DNA of 64,000 nucleotides, from contig NZ_JAMQOJ010000001.1 in assembly GCF_031626495.1 (NCBI RefSeq), forward strand, positions 682,001 to 746,000, given 5' to 3'. Numbering within the stretch: the first letter of the stretch is position 1; the number at the start of each line of letters is the position of its first letter. Position numbers and translations under genes: made by a program. This stretch comes from Natrinema sp031626495. GTDB taxonomy: Archaea > Halobacteriota > Halobacteria > Halobacteriales > Natrialbaceae. Positions 50,689 through 61,945 of the stretch are shown in pieces. Under the pieces are notes generated by a model. That model searched no databases. It was given only the letters and a program-made list of their open reading frames with translations, and was not told the origin of the DNA.

Positions 50689-52908
50689 ATGAGCCTCGAG
50701 GGGACGGGGGGGACGGTGCTGACGCGCCGGGAGTACGAGTCGCTCCTCGACGCCGCCGAGACCTACCGCGAGGCGCTGGTCGTCCGCCTCTGCGGGGACG
50801 TCGGGCTCCGGCCGGCCGAACTGACGCGGCTGACGATCGACGACGTCGAACAGGTGCGGATCGATCCGCCGCGGTACCTGGTCCGGGTGCCGGGCGGCGA
50901 CGAGGGGCGCGGCCGGACCGCGTACCTGCCGACCCGCGTCGAGCGCGAACTCCGGCGGTACGCCCGCAGCAACGACCTCTCGCCCGAGGATGAGATTTTC
51001 TCGGTCACGGCCCGCCGGCTCCAGATGCTCGTTTCGGACGTCGCCGACCGGGCCGCCGAACTGTTCGACGATCCGACCCTCGTCGACGCGTCGACGAGCG
51101 ATCTCCGGCGGCATTTCGTCCACACGGCGCTGGTCGATCACGACGTCAACCCCCGCGTCGTCAAGGCCGCGGGCGGCTGGCGCAGCTTCGAGGCGCTCGA
51201 GTCCTATCTGCCGGAGCCGACCGAGACCGAGATCGTCGACGCCTTCGACGCCGTCGAGCGCCCATCGGGACCCCGCGCCGGCGAGTCGGGGTCCGGGCCC
51301 GCGGTCAGCGACGACAGCGTCGTTCGGTTGTTGCTGGCCGCCAGCGACCGGTACGCGCTCGTCCGCCTCGATGCCGACGGCTACGTCGAGCGCTGGAACC
51401 GCAGCGCGGCCGCGATGTTCGGCTACCGGGCCGGGCAGATCGTCGGCACGCACGTTTCGACGTTCTACACCGACGACGCCATCGAGGACGGGGAGCCCGA
51501 ACGGACGCTCTCGGCGGCTCTCGAGGAGTCCGGGACCGAGACCGAGGGCTGGCGCGTCCACGAGGACGGCACCCGGTTTCGCGCGACGGAGGTCGTCTCG
51601 CCGCTGCGGGACGATCAGGGCCGCCACAGCGGCTTCGCCGTCTTCGTCCGCGACGTGACGGCCGCCCACGAGGAACTCGAGGCCGCCCGCGAGCGCCGGG
51701 ACGAACTCGAGGGGCTGTATACGGTCGCTCGCCGCCACCGGGCCGTCACCCACGCGCTACTCGACTCGACCGACCACGAGGAGGTCGAGGCGGCGACGTG
51801 TGCCACGCTCGCCGACGGGCGGGCCTACGACGTGGCCTGGATCGACCGGGCGACGATCGGGGATCGTCGTCGGGAGCGGCGCGCGGCGAACGGCATCGAC
51901 CCGGAGGAGATCGATCGGCTCGTCCCCGAGGACTGGCGCGAAACCGAGCCAACCGCTGATCTCGAGCGACCGGTGTTGGACGCCGATACCGAGACGCGTG
52001 AGCGGGCGGTTGCCGTCGCAGACGACATCTCGGCGACGCTCGACGGCGACGCGTTCGAGGGGGCCATCGCGAGGACCCCGCTGACGTACGGTGATACCGT
52101 CTACGGAACGCTCTCGGTCGCAACCGAGCGGCCGGGCGCGTTCGCTGACGACGAACGCACGTGGCTCGGGACGATCGGCCGTCAGGTCGGCTACGCCATC
52201 GCCGCCATCCGCCGACGGAACCTTCTGTTATCCGATCGGGTGACGGAACTCGAGGTCACCTGTCGGGACGACCGGTCGTTCTTCGTCGACGCCTCGCGCC
52301 GGCTGGACTGTCGGTTCGAACTCGACTCGCTGGTCCCGATCGGGGAGGCGACCCAGCTCTACTACGTCCGGCTCGAGGGGGCGTCGCCGGCCGACGTCTT
52401 CGACCTCGCCGCCGACGATCCCGGGATCGACGACTGCCGGCTGGTCGAGACCGGCGAGGAGAGCTGGCGCGTCGAGTTCGTCATCGACGGCTCCTGTCCG
52501 ATCGTCACGCTGACCGAGTACGGCGTCACCGTCCGCGAAGCGGTCTTCGAGGCCGGAACGGCGACGATCACCGGCGACTGCGCGGCCGACGCCGACCTCC
52601 GCACGATCGTCGACGGGCTCCGCGCTGCGTTCCCCGACTCCGAACTGGTCGGCAAGCGCGAGGCAGAGCGGGCCGTCCAGACGGCCCGCGAGTTCCGCGA
52701 GGGGCTCGAGGATCGACTCACGGACCGCCAGGAGGCCGCGCTGCGGGCAGCGTACTTCGGCGGCTACTACGACTGGCCTCGAGAGAGTACGGCCGAGGAG
52801 GTAGCCGACGCGATGGGGGTCTCCTCGCCGACGCTGCACAATCACCTGCGGAAGGGCCAACACGAACTGCTCCGAACCTTCTTCGACGAACCTGGCGATG
52901 GCTCGTAG
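50689..52908 (+). CDS. Bat-type sensor-regulator with tyrosine-recombinase-like, PAS, GAF and HTH_10 domains
   Basis: A 739-residue protein. Domains in order: a tyrosine-recombinase-like region (residues about 10-190) with CGDVGLRPAELTRLTIDDVE and LRRHFVHTALVDHDVNPRVV to ESYLPEP; PAS (DGYVERWNRSAAAMFGYRAG; VSPLRDDQGRHSGFAVFVRD); GAF (residues about 380-510); a BAT-type sensory domain; and the C-terminal HTH_10 (LTDRQEAALRAAYFGGYYDW, STAEEVADAMGVSSPTLHNH). Such proteins are haloarchaeal transcription factors responding to oxygen, light or small molecules. Encoded between two acs genes, it plausibly controls acetate activation. The recombinase-like part keeps both Arg and the terminal Tyr but lacks the usual HxxR His. 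Confidence 0.88.
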   Translation: MSLEGTGGTVLTRREYESLLDAAETYREALVVRLCGDVGLRPAELTRLTIDDVEQVRIDPPRYLVRVPGGDEGRGRTAYLPTRVERELRRYARSNDLSPEDEIFSVTARRLQMLVSDVADRAAELFDDPTLVDASTSDLRRHFVHTALVDHDVNPRVVKAAGGWRSFEALESYLPEPTETEIVDAFDAVERPSGPRAGESGSGPAVSDDSVVRLLLAASDRYALVRLDADGYVERWNRSAAAMFGYRAGQIVGTHVSTFYTDDAIEDGEPERTLSAALEESGTETEGWRVHEDGTRFRATEVVSPLRDDQGRHSGFAVFVRDVTAAHEELEAARERRDELEGLYTVARRHRAVTHALLDSTDHEEVEAATCATLADGRAYDVAWIDRATIGDRRRERRAANGIDPEEIDRLVPEDWRETEPTADLERPVLDADTETRERAVAVADDISATLDGDAFEGAIARTPLTYGDTVYGTLSVATERPGAFADDERTWLGTIGRQVGYAIAAIRRRNLLLSDRVTELEVTCRDDRSFFVDASRRLDCRFELDSLVPIGEATQLYYVRLEGASPADVFDLAADDPGIDDCRLVETGEESWRVEFVIDGSCPIVTLTEYGVTVREAVFEAGTATITGDCAADADLRTIVDGLRAAFPDSELVGKREAERAVQTAREFREGLEDRLTDRQEAALRAAYFGGYYDWPRESTAEEVADAMGVSSPTLHNHLRKGQHELLRTFFDEPGDGS

Positions 52909-53216
52909 TAACGAGTTCGAACAGCCGGCGGCCGGAGCGTATCGCACTACGCGCGCACGCAGTCTCATGGCGACCATGTCAGTACTAGACCTCTAGATGT
53001 CCGGCGCGAACATGTGGGCCGATACACACATATCTTCGCTGATCTGGGCGTGACGACTCGTCGTGCTGTCGATTTCCTCCGCGCGCGGCGGTCGCCGACG
53101 GGCTATCAGGACCTAATATGGTCAATATACCCTATATTTCCCTGGGAGAATGGGGTCGATTTTGCACAGCTAGAGGCTGGCTTTACTATGGTCGTTGAAG
53201 ACTGGGTGAGTGTACC
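52909..53216. other. Promoter region of acs copy 2
   Basis: About 300 bp of AT-richer DNA with no gene. Contains ATATGGTCAATATACCCTAT-type AT-rich blocks near 53115-53135 and TTTACTATGG about 30 bp before the acs ATG, a plausible TATA. Likely target region for the neighbouring Bat-type regulator. Confidence 0.45.
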
Positions 53217-55193
<1,977 letters not shown>

Positions 55194-55247
55194 CCACCAT
55201 TCGATTTTCGGGATGGAACACGACGACACAACACGATTCACGAACAT

Positions 55248-55691
55248 ATGACAGAGAATAACAGCCACGATACGACCGACGACGAGGTCGCAACGGACGG
55301 TGGGGTGGCCGGACAGCCCGGCCAGGCCCATCGAAACACCGATTACCTCAGTTCGGAGGTGAACCTCCTGAACCCGAGCACGACGTTCATGCGCGATCAC
55401 CTGCGCATCGTCTGGACCGGGTTCGCCATCTGGTTCGTCGTCGTCTTCGGGCCGGTGACGCTGACGCGGCTCGCGCCCGGCGTGATGACGACCCAGCTGC
55501 CGGCGATCGGCTTCCCGCTGCACTACTTCCTGGTGGCCTTCGCCGCGCCGACCGGCGCGCTGATCCTCTCGTTCTGGTACGCCCGGAAGCGCGACGCGTT
55601 AGACGAGAAGTATGGCATCGACCAGGGGACGGTCGAGGAGACCGGCCGCGGCGGGGGTGCCGCGGCGACTGACGGAGGTGTCGACGAATGA
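55248..55691 (+). CDS. DUF4212 small subunit of SSS symporter
   Basis: A 147-residue membrane protein: an acidic cytosolic N-terminus (DDEVATDGGVAGQPGQ), NTDYLSSEVNLLNPSTTFMR, then two helices (IVWTGFAIWFVVVFGPVTLT; GFPLHYFLVAFAAPTGALIL) and WYARKRDALDEKYGID. This is the DUF4212 family, which accompanies sodium/solute symporters of acetate or short-chain monocarboxylates. It overlaps the symporter start by four bases. The C-terminal tail is Gly-rich. Confidence 0.88.
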   Translation: MTENNSHDTTDDEVATDGGVAGQPGQAHRNTDYLSSEVNLLNPSTTFMRDHLRIVWTGFAIWFVVVFGPVTLTRLAPGVMTTQLPAIGFPLHYFLVAFAAPTGALILSFWYARKRDALDEKYGIDQGTVEETGRGGGAAATDGGVDE

Positions 55692-57370
55692 CGGGCGCTG
55701 CGGGCGTCGTCCTGCAGAGCGGGCTCCTGCCGGAGGGGCTCAACGTCTCGTTCAAGCTCGGACCGGCCATTCTGGTCCTCGCGATGCTGCTACTGTTCCT
55801 CGCGATCGGCGTCGTCTTCCGCGTCGCCGACACCGAGGACATGTGGGTCGCCGGCCGATCGATCGGCAACATCGAGAACGGAATGGCGATCGGTTCCAAC
55901 TGGATGTCGGCCGCGTCCTACCTCGGGATGGCGGCGCTGATCGCGCTGTCGGGCTTCTACGGCCTGGCGTTCGTCGTCGGCTGGACGACGGGCTACTTCA
56001 TCCTGCTCATCTTCATGGCCGCACAGCTACGCCGGTTCGGCAAGTACACCGCGCCGGACTTCGTCGGCGACCGCTTCAACTCGGACGCCGCCCGCGCGAT
56101 CGCGGCCGTCACGACGTTCCTCATCGGGTTCGTCTACGCCATCGGCCAGGCCCGCGGCATGGGGCTCGTCGGGCTGTATATCTTCGGCGACATCGGCCTC
56201 CCGGGACTGTCGGGCTACCAGTCGATGGTCGTCTTCATGATGGCCATCACGGTCGGCTACCTGACTCTCTCGGGGATGCTGGGCGCGACCAAGAACATGG
56301 CCGTCCAGTACGTCATCCTCATCTCGGCGTTCATCCTCGGCCTCTACGTCGTCGGCTTCACGCAGGGGTACTCGACGGTGCTTCCCCAACTCGAGTACGG
56401 CATGCTGATCAGCGAACTCGGCAGCGAGTTCAGCGAGCCGTTCGTGAGCGGGAGCTACTACTTATGGATCGCGACGTGTTTCTCGTTGATCGTCGGGACC
56501 TGCGGGCTCCCACACGTGTTGGTGCGGTTCTACACGGTCGAGAGCGAACGAACGGCCCGTTGGTCGACCGTCTGGGGGCTGTTCTTCATCTGCCTCCTGT
56601 ACTGGAGCGCCCCCGCGTTCGCCGCGTTCGGGACCGACCTCTTCGCGGAGAACGTCGGCGCGGTCTACGGTGACCCCGGCATGAGCAGCGCCGCCGGTGA
56701 CGTCATCGTCGTGCTGGCCGCACAGCTCGCGGAACTGCCCCAGTGGTTCGTCGGCCTCGTCGCGGCGGGCGGGATCGCCGCGGCGATCGCGACGGTCGCC
56801 GGTCTGTTCATCGCGGGCTCGTCGGCCATCTCGCACGACATCTACACGAACATCATCAACCCCGACGCGACCCAGCGCCAGCAGGTGATGGTCGGTCGGC
56901 TGAGCATCGTCGCGCTGGGCGTCCTGACGACGCTGGCCGCACTCGACCCGGCGGCACCCATCGCTGCGCTCGTCGCGTACGCGTTCTCGCTCGCCGGCTC
57001 GGTGCTGTTCCCCATGTTCTTCCTCGGCATGTGGTGGGAGAACACGAACCGTCCCGGGGCGCTAGCCGGGATGCTCACCGGACTCGGAATCTGGGGCATC
57101 TCGATGATCAACGAGGTCCTCCCGGTGTACATCAGTAACGGCGAACCGTACGTGGCGGCGCTCGCACAGTGGATGCCCGCGATCGGGTCGGCCTTGATCG
57201 CGGTCCCGGTCGTGTTCGCCGTCACCATCAGCGTCTCGATGATGACCGACGAACCCGACCTGGAGACCAAGCGGATCGTCCGCCAGTGTCACAGTCCCGA
57301 ACCGATGAGTCGCCAGCAGACCGCCGAAGACGTTGTCACCGACGGGGGCGAGACCCCCGCGGACGACTAA
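55688..57370 (+). CDS. Sodium/solute symporter (SSS family, acetate/monocarboxylate type)
   Basis: A 560-residue protein with about 13 transmembrane helices. SSS features are DMWVAGRSIGNIENGMAIGS, WMSAASYLGMAALIALSGFY, the APDFVGDRF segment, LIVGTCGLPHVLVRFYTV and IAAAIATVAGLFIAGSSAIS followed by HDIYTNIINPDAT. This matches ActP-like cation/acetate symporters. With DUF4212 it would import acetate or a related anion driven by Na+, feeding the acetyl-CoA synthetase encoded immediately upstream. Its last residues are hydrophilic (DVVTDGGETPADD). Confidence 0.92.
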   Translation: MTGAAGVVLQSGLLPEGLNVSFKLGPAILVLAMLLLFLAIGVVFRVADTEDMWVAGRSIGNIENGMAIGSNWMSAASYLGMAALIALSGFYGLAFVVGWTTGYFILLIFMAAQLRRFGKYTAPDFVGDRFNSDAARAIAAVTTFLIGFVYAIGQARGMGLVGLYIFGDIGLPGLSGYQSMVVFMMAITVGYLTLSGMLGATKNMAVQYVILISAFILGLYVVGFTQGYSTVLPQLEYGMLISELGSEFSEPFVSGSYYLWIATCFSLIVGTCGLPHVLVRFYTVESERTARWSTVWGLFFICLLYWSAPAFAAFGTDLFAENVGAVYGDPGMSSAAGDVIVVLAAQLAELPQWFVGLVAAGGIAAAIATVAGLFIAGSSAISHDIYTNIINPDATQRQQVMVGRLSIVALGVLTTLAALDPAAPIAALVAYAFSLAGSVLFPMFFLGMWWENTNRPGALAGMLTGLGIWGISMINEVLPVYISNGEPYVAALAQWMPAIGSALIAVPVVFAVTISVSMMTDEPDLETKRIVRQCHSPEPMSRQQTAEDVVTDGGETPADD

Positions 57371-57373
57371 TCC

Positions 57374-57835
57374 ATGTACGAGAAAATACTCGTTCCCACG
57401 GACGGTAGTGAGACGGCCGAGGCGGCCGTCGATCACGCGCTCGACCTCGCCGAGAAGTACGAAGCCGGGCTCCACGCCCTGTACATCGTCGACACGGACT
57501 CGATGAGTCTCAGCCTCGGCGCAGAGCAACTCGACCGTATCGAACAGGGACAGTACGGCGAGATGGAGGAGGTCCGCGAACGCGCCGAGCGCGCCACCGG
57601 CCACGTCGCCGACCGCGCACGTGAGCGCGGCCTCGAGACCGTCGAACACGTCTCGGCCGGCAAACCCCACTCGCTGATCGCCGATTACATCGAGGACAAC
57701 GGTATCGACCTCGTCGTGATGGGGTCTCACGGCCGCTCGGGCATCCGACGGGCGCTGCTCGGCAGCGTCACCGAACGGACGCTCCGGTCGACGCACGTGC
57801 CGGTGCTGGTCGTCGACGTCGACGAGAACGAGTAA
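57374..57835 (+). CDS. Universal stress protein UspA family (3)
   Basis: A 153-residue UspA: MYEKILVPTDGSETAEAAVD, and the intact ATP loop VMGSHGRSGIRRALLGSVTE. It starts 3 bp after the symporter stop, so it belongs to the symporter operon; UspA proteins often accompany haloarchaeal transporters and may bind their cytosolic face as regulators. It is similar in design to the first UspA gene at 47426. Confidence 0.92.
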   Translation: MYEKILVPTDGSETAEAAVDHALDLAEKYEAGLHALYIVDTDSMSLSLGAEQLDRIEQGQYGEMEEVRERAERATGHVADRARERGLETVEHVSAGKPHSLIADYIEDNGIDLVVMGSHGRSGIRRALLGSVTERTLRSTHVPVLVVDVDENE

Positions 57836-57917
57836 TCGCGCGGACTGCAGTTCGATTTTTCGCGGCGGTGCGCTTCGTCTCGACCAGCGGAAGCACCGTT
57901 ACGGCGTCTCGAGGAGG

Positions 57918-58139
57918 CTACCGTTTCTGCTGTGCGGTCGCGAGCTTGAAGCTCCAGATGAGCCCGAAGTAGGCGGCGATTCCCGCGAGCATGAACATGT
58001 AGTACGCCCAGGTCGGTCCGTCGAGGACGCGGAAGACCAGATCGACGGCCGTCACCCAGACGACCGCGAACGCCAGATCCGTCAGTATCCCCCACCGCTC
58101 TTCGCGCGCCGTCTTCAGCCACTCGCGAACGCCCGTCAT
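57918..58139 (-). CDS. Small two-helix membrane protein
   Basis: A 73-residue protein: MTGVREWLKTAREERWGILT, hydrophobic helix DLAFAVVWVTAVDLVFRVLD, a short loop and a second helix TWAYYMFMLAGIAAYFGLIW ending in a basic tail FKLATAQQKR. The two-helix layout with a basic C-terminus fits a small membrane accessory protein. No named family is recognised. I cut the longer frame back to this ATG because the upstream part is a shadow of the cupin gene. It is convergent with the symporter operon. Confidence 0.65.
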   Translation of the reverse strand: MTGVREWLKTAREERWGILTDLAFAVVWVTAVDLVFRVLDGPTWAYYMFMLAGIAAYFGLIWSFKLATAQQKR

Positions 58140-58249
58140 CGACCCGTCACCCGGCTCCTGTAGTCGGCCATAGTGTGACCGTTTCGCAGGGTCCCGAAAA
58201 AGCCTATCGGAGAGGCGGTCGAGAACCGCGCACGCCGCCGTTCTGGTCG

Positions 58250-58726
58250 CTAATCGTCCCAGTACGTCGTCTCGTCGCCGATATTGTAGTACCCGTGGAA
58301 CGAACGCTCGTCGCGGCCGCCCGGCGGCGAGCCGACGAAGACGCCGAATTTCTCCATGTCGGGGTAGATCGTCACGTCCGGCTCGTTCATCGTCGAAATC
58401 GCGAGGTAGCGGAGCGTTTCCTCGCCGTCGTTGACGAGCCGGTGACCGCCGCTCTCGTCGGCCGGCAGAGAGATGAAATCGCCGGTCGAAAGCGGCTCGA
58501 GGCCGTCCTCGGTCCGGAGCTGGCCGTCGCCCGCCAGCACGTAGATCGCCTCCTCGTTGGCCGTGTGGTAGTGGTAGGGCCACGAGCGCCGGCCCGGCGG
58601 GAGCTCGTAGAGGCTGCAGCCGAGGTCGTCGGCGTCGACGGCGCTCGAGAGTTCCTTTCGACGGAACATCGTCTCCTCGCGCTCGTACTCTTTCCAGTCC
58701 ATTTCGGACTCGTTCACTTTCTTCAT
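58250..58726 (-). CDS. Cupin-domain protein
   Basis: A 158-residue single-cupin protein. The metal motif reads SWPYHYHTANEEAIYVLAGD (His-x-His...Glu) and the second motif is GDFISLPADESGGHRLVNDG with its His. It also shows CSLYELPPGRRSWPYHYH and a C-terminal EKFGVFVGSPPGGRDERSFH. Cupins of this shape include isomerases and regulatory metal-binding proteins; no substrate can be given. The ATG at 58724-58726 gives MKKVNESEMDW, the natural start. Confidence 0.85.
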   Translation of the reverse strand: MKKVNESEMDWKEYEREETMFRRKELSSAVDADDLGCSLYELPPGRRSWPYHYHTANEEAIYVLAGDGQLRTEDGLEPLSTGDFISLPADESGGHRLVNDGEETLRYLAISTMNEPDVTIYPDMEKFGVFVGSPPGGRDERSFHGYYNIGDETTYWDD

Positions 58727-58861
58727 GATACGGTATCCCACTACCTCGATTCTTTAAACGTCTGTGGCTCTTCGCCGGGTTTTCGGCCGCCTCCGTGCTC
58801 GGACGGCTCTCTGCTCGAGCCTGCGTTTCGGTCGATCGTCCTGCAATCGTGAACACACGGA

Positions 58862-58975
58862 ATCTCCACGCCCTCCCCAGCCGATTCGCTCGCTCCTACT
58901 GTCGCTCGCTCATCCCTCGCACAGTATCGTCTCGCGATTCACTGGTCGTTCATCGCTCGACAGCGCGCGCCACCG
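58862..58975. repeat. Dispersed element, short copy
   Basis: It begins ATCTCCACGCCCTCCCCAGC and ends in ACAGCGCGCGCCACCG, the same two ends as the 255-bp element at 63099-63353 but with only about 75 bp between them and without its strong hairpins. The shared ends suggest a dispersed non-coding family with variable interior. Confidence 0.6.
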
Positions 58976-59098
58976 TATGTCGGCTGGCCGAATCGCGGTG
59001 ATACGTTTCCCTAGTATCGAATTCGCGCGGCCCTGAATCGATGGGCAACCGGAGGCAAAAACGAAACCCCCTAACCCAGCCCGGGAGTGGATACGTAC

Positions 59099-59659
59099 AT
59101 GTACGACGACAGCGAGGTCGCCGTCCTCCGGCTCGGTCACCGGCCCGGCCGGGACGACCGGATGACGACCCACGTCGGCCTGACCGCGCGGGCGTTGGGT
59201 GCCGACCGCGTCCTCTTTCCCGACAACGCCGGCCAGTCCCTCGAGACGGTCGCGGACATCACCGATCGCTTCGGCGGCCCGTTCGACGCCGAACTCACCG
59301 ACTCGCCCCACGGCGTTATCCGCAACTGGGAGGGGCGGGTCGTCCACCTCACGATGTACGGTGAGCGCGTGCAGGACGTGGAAGCCGACATCCGTGATGC
59401 CCACCTGTCCGAGGGCGAGCCGCTCCTGCTCGTCGTCGGCTCCGAGAAGGTCTCGTTCGACGTCTACGAGGAGGCCGACTGGAACGTCGGCGTCACCAAT
59501 CAGCCCCACTCCGAGGTCGCGGGGCTCGCGGTCTTCCTCGACCGCTTGTTCGAAGGGCGCGAACTCGAGCAGGAGTGGCAAAAGGCCGACCGACGCGTCG
59601 TCCCGATGGAGACGGGCAAGCGCGTCGAGTCGGCTGACACTGAGTCCGAGTCCGAGTAA
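59099..59659 (+). CDS. trm56: tRNA (cytidine(56)-2'-O)-methyltransferase aTrm56
   Basis: A 186-residue SPOUT-class methyltransferase found only in archaea. Features: VAVLRLGHRPGRDDRMTTHV, GLTARALGADRVLFPDNAGQ, the SAM-knot region LLLVVGSEKVSFDVYEEADW and VGVTNQPHSEVAGLAVFLDR. It methylates the 2'-OH of C56 in the T-loop of tRNAs. The start was set at MYDDSEV (ATG 59099); a GTG four codons upstream is possible. The acidic tail (ESADTESESE) is typical of haloarchaea. Confidence 0.93.
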   Translation: MYDDSEVAVLRLGHRPGRDDRMTTHVGLTARALGADRVLFPDNAGQSLETVADITDRFGGPFDAELTDSPHGVIRNWEGRVVHLTMYGERVQDVEADIRDAHLSEGEPLLLVVGSEKVSFDVYEEADWNVGVTNQPHSEVAGLAVFLDRLFEGRELEQEWQKADRRVVPMETGKRVESADTESESE

Positions 59660-59856
59660 CGACCGAGCCACGGTATTCGGCCGCCGTCTCGCGACGGGGA
59701 CGGGTTGCGAACTCACGCCAGGGAGCACTTCGTCACCTCCGGACTCCGTCTCGAACGTGCTCAGATCTCCCCGAGTGCGACCGGTCGATCGCCCGATGCC
59801 GTCGAGAAACTGTGTCCAACACGAAAGTTTATGGATGAACTACGGTATCGTCAACC

Positions 59857-61434
59857 ATGGATCTAGACGCGGTGGAGCAGTCTGCACTGGAGGGGAACGT
59901 CGCGAAGCTCTTCGATCAGACGGCGGCTCAGCACGGGGAGGCACAGGCGATGGAACACCACGGCCGGCGCTGGACTCACGCGGAGCTCCGCGACTGGACG
60001 GCCGAACTCGCCGGCGGCCTCCACGACCTCGGCCTCGAGCCCGGCGATCGGATGCTGCTCTTCTTGCCGAACTGTCCGCAGTACCTCGTCGCTTCGATCG
60101 GCGCGTTCAAAGCGGGCGTCGAGATCTCGCCGGTCAACCCGCAGTACAAGCGCCGCGAGGTGGCCTACCAGCTCGAGGACACCGATGCGAAGGCGATCGT
60201 CACCCATCCGGCGCTTCGGGAGATCGTCGATCAGGCAACCGAGGACGCCGAAATGGAGCCCGAAGTGATCGCGATTCAGAGCGAGGATTGGCCGCGAGAC
60301 GACGCGGACCACGCCTTCGAGGAACTGCGCGGCGAGCCGACGCTGGTCGACCGCGACGGCGACGACGTGTCCCTGCTGCCGTACACCTCCGGGACCACGG
60401 GCGACCCGAAGGGCGTCCAGCTTACCCACGATAACACGCGAGCGCAGTTGATGTGGCCGCTGGTCGCCTCGAACGTCGACGTCGAACCCGAGGAGGTTCG
60501 CAGCCTCACCTGGCTGCCGCTGTACCACATCACCGGCTTTACCCACACCGCCCTCCAGCCGCTGGTCGGCGGCGGGCGGCTCTACTTCCGCAGCGCGCTC
60601 GAGTGGGACGCTCAGGAGTGCATGCAACTCATCGAGGACGAGGGGATCACCCACTTCGTCGGCGTGACGACGATGTACGCCGACATGGTCGATTCCGACG
60701 ACTTCGGTGAGTACGATCTGACCAGCCTCGAGGCGGCCTCCGAAGGCGGCGCGAAGCTGTCGACCGCGGTCCAGGAGCGGTTCGAGGAGACCGCGGGCGT
60801 CGACATTTCGGAGGGGTACGGCCTCACCGAGACCCACGGGGCGACCCACACCCAGAGCGGGTCGACGTTCGGCCTGAAACACGGTACGATCGGCCAGCCT
60901 CTGCGGATGACCGACTGCAAGATCGTCGACGAGTCCGGCGACGAAGTCGCACCCGGCGAGGAAGGCGAACTCGTCGTCCGCGGGCCGCAGGTGATGACGG
61001 GCTACCACAACCTACCCGAGGCAACGGAGGCCGCATTCACCGAGAACGGCTACTTCCGTACCGGCGACATCGCTCGCCGCGACGGGAACAACTACTACGA
61101 GATCGTCGACCGCAAAAAGCACATGATCAACACCGCAGGCTACAACGTCTATCCGAGCGAACTCGAGAACCTCCTGCTCGAGCACGAGGCCGTCGCCGAC
61201 GTCGCCGTCGTCGGCGTGCCCGACGAGCGGCGCAACGAGGTGCCGAAGGCGTTCGTCGTCCCGGCCGAGGGCGTCGAACCCGGCAGCGACGTGACCGACG
61301 AGGCGATCAAGGAGTTCTGTCTCGAGGAGGTAGCCAGCTACAAACACCCCCGCGAGATCGAGTTCATCGACGAACTCCCGCGGACGACGAGCGGGAAGAT
61401 CCAGAAGTTCAAGCTCGAGGACGAAACGGAGTAA
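59857..61434 (+). CDS. AMP-forming acyl-CoA synthetase (long-chain-fatty-acid--CoA ligase type)
   Basis: A 525-residue ANL-superfamily enzyme. It has LLPYTSGTTGDPKGVQLTHD (P-loop), WLPLYHITGFTHTALQPLVG, DISEGYGLTETHGATHTQSG (adenylation signature), FRTGDIARRDGNNYYEIVDR, KKHMINTAGYNVYPSELENL and the catalytic Lys in PRTTSGKIQKFKL. It converts a carboxylic acid, ATP and CoA to acyl-CoA; the chain length is uncertain. The ATG at 59857 lies 26 bp after a TTTATGG element, suggesting a leaderless message. Confidence 0.9.
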   Translation: MDLDAVEQSALEGNVAKLFDQTAAQHGEAQAMEHHGRRWTHAELRDWTAELAGGLHDLGLEPGDRMLLFLPNCPQYLVASIGAFKAGVEISPVNPQYKRREVAYQLEDTDAKAIVTHPALREIVDQATEDAEMEPEVIAIQSEDWPRDDADHAFEELRGEPTLVDRDGDDVSLLPYTSGTTGDPKGVQLTHDNTRAQLMWPLVASNVDVEPEEVRSLTWLPLYHITGFTHTALQPLVGGGRLYFRSALEWDAQECMQLIEDEGITHFVGVTTMYADMVDSDDFGEYDLTSLEAASEGGAKLSTAVQERFEETAGVDISEGYGLTETHGATHTQSGSTFGLKHGTIGQPLRMTDCKIVDESGDEVAPGEEGELVVRGPQVMTGYHNLPEATEAAFTENGYFRTGDIARRDGNNYYEIVDRKKHMINTAGYNVYPSELENLLLEHEAVADVAVVGVPDERRNEVPKAFVVPAEGVEPGSDVTDEAIKEFCLEEVASYKHPREIEFIDELPRTTSGKIQKFKLEDETE

Positions 61435-61653
61435 CGACGATTCACCACGACCGGACTAACGCGGGGCGGGCTCATCGTTCGACTATTCTTGCGCCTCACA
61501 GAGCGCCGTCACCGCCAAAACGGTATGCCCTCGCACACCTCTCCCGCCCGCGATCGGTCAGCGCCCTCTCGAGAATCTGCCTGAAGCTACACAGCCGCAG
61601 GTCGTGACTTCGTGCAATCGAATTATATAATCCAACCACATGCACGAGAATTC

Positions 61654-61923
61654 ATGTACGAAGCGTCTAGAGAGATACTGTGCGTGATTATCGGAATCCC
61701 GACACTCACGGTCGTCGCGTACATACTGTTTGTCTTTCTGGCGTTCACTCCAATCGGGTGGCTGGCGCTCGGGATTCTCGTTCTCGTCGCTCTCGCGGTG
61801 AGTTCGTGGGACAGCGAGCCGCCGATTCGGATCAACTGCTCCGAGTGCGGGTCCCCGAGCGAAACCGACAGTGTCCGCTGCAAGCACTGCGACACGGCGC
61901 TCGAAACCGCCGATGATACCTGA
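61654..61923 (+). CDS. Small membrane protein with C-terminal zinc ribbon
   Basis: An 89-residue protein. Two hydrophobic segments (ILCVIIGIPTLTVVAYILFV and IGWLALGILVLVALAVSSW) precede a cytosolic zinc ribbon CSECGSPSETDSVRCKHCDT with C-x2-C and C-x2-C spaced by 10 residues. The design (membrane hairpin plus zinc ribbon) is common in haloarchaeal small proteins of unknown function. The ATG at 61654 gives MYEASREIL; a TATA-like TTATATAA (61622-61630) lies 24-32 bp upstream, ideal for a leaderless start. Confidence 0.72.
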   Translation: MYEASREILCVIIGIPTLTVVAYILFVFLAFTPIGWLALGILVLVALAVSSWDSEPPIRINCSECGSPSETDSVRCKHCDTALETADDT

Positions 61924-61945
61924 TCAGTGACCTACTCGAGACGGC

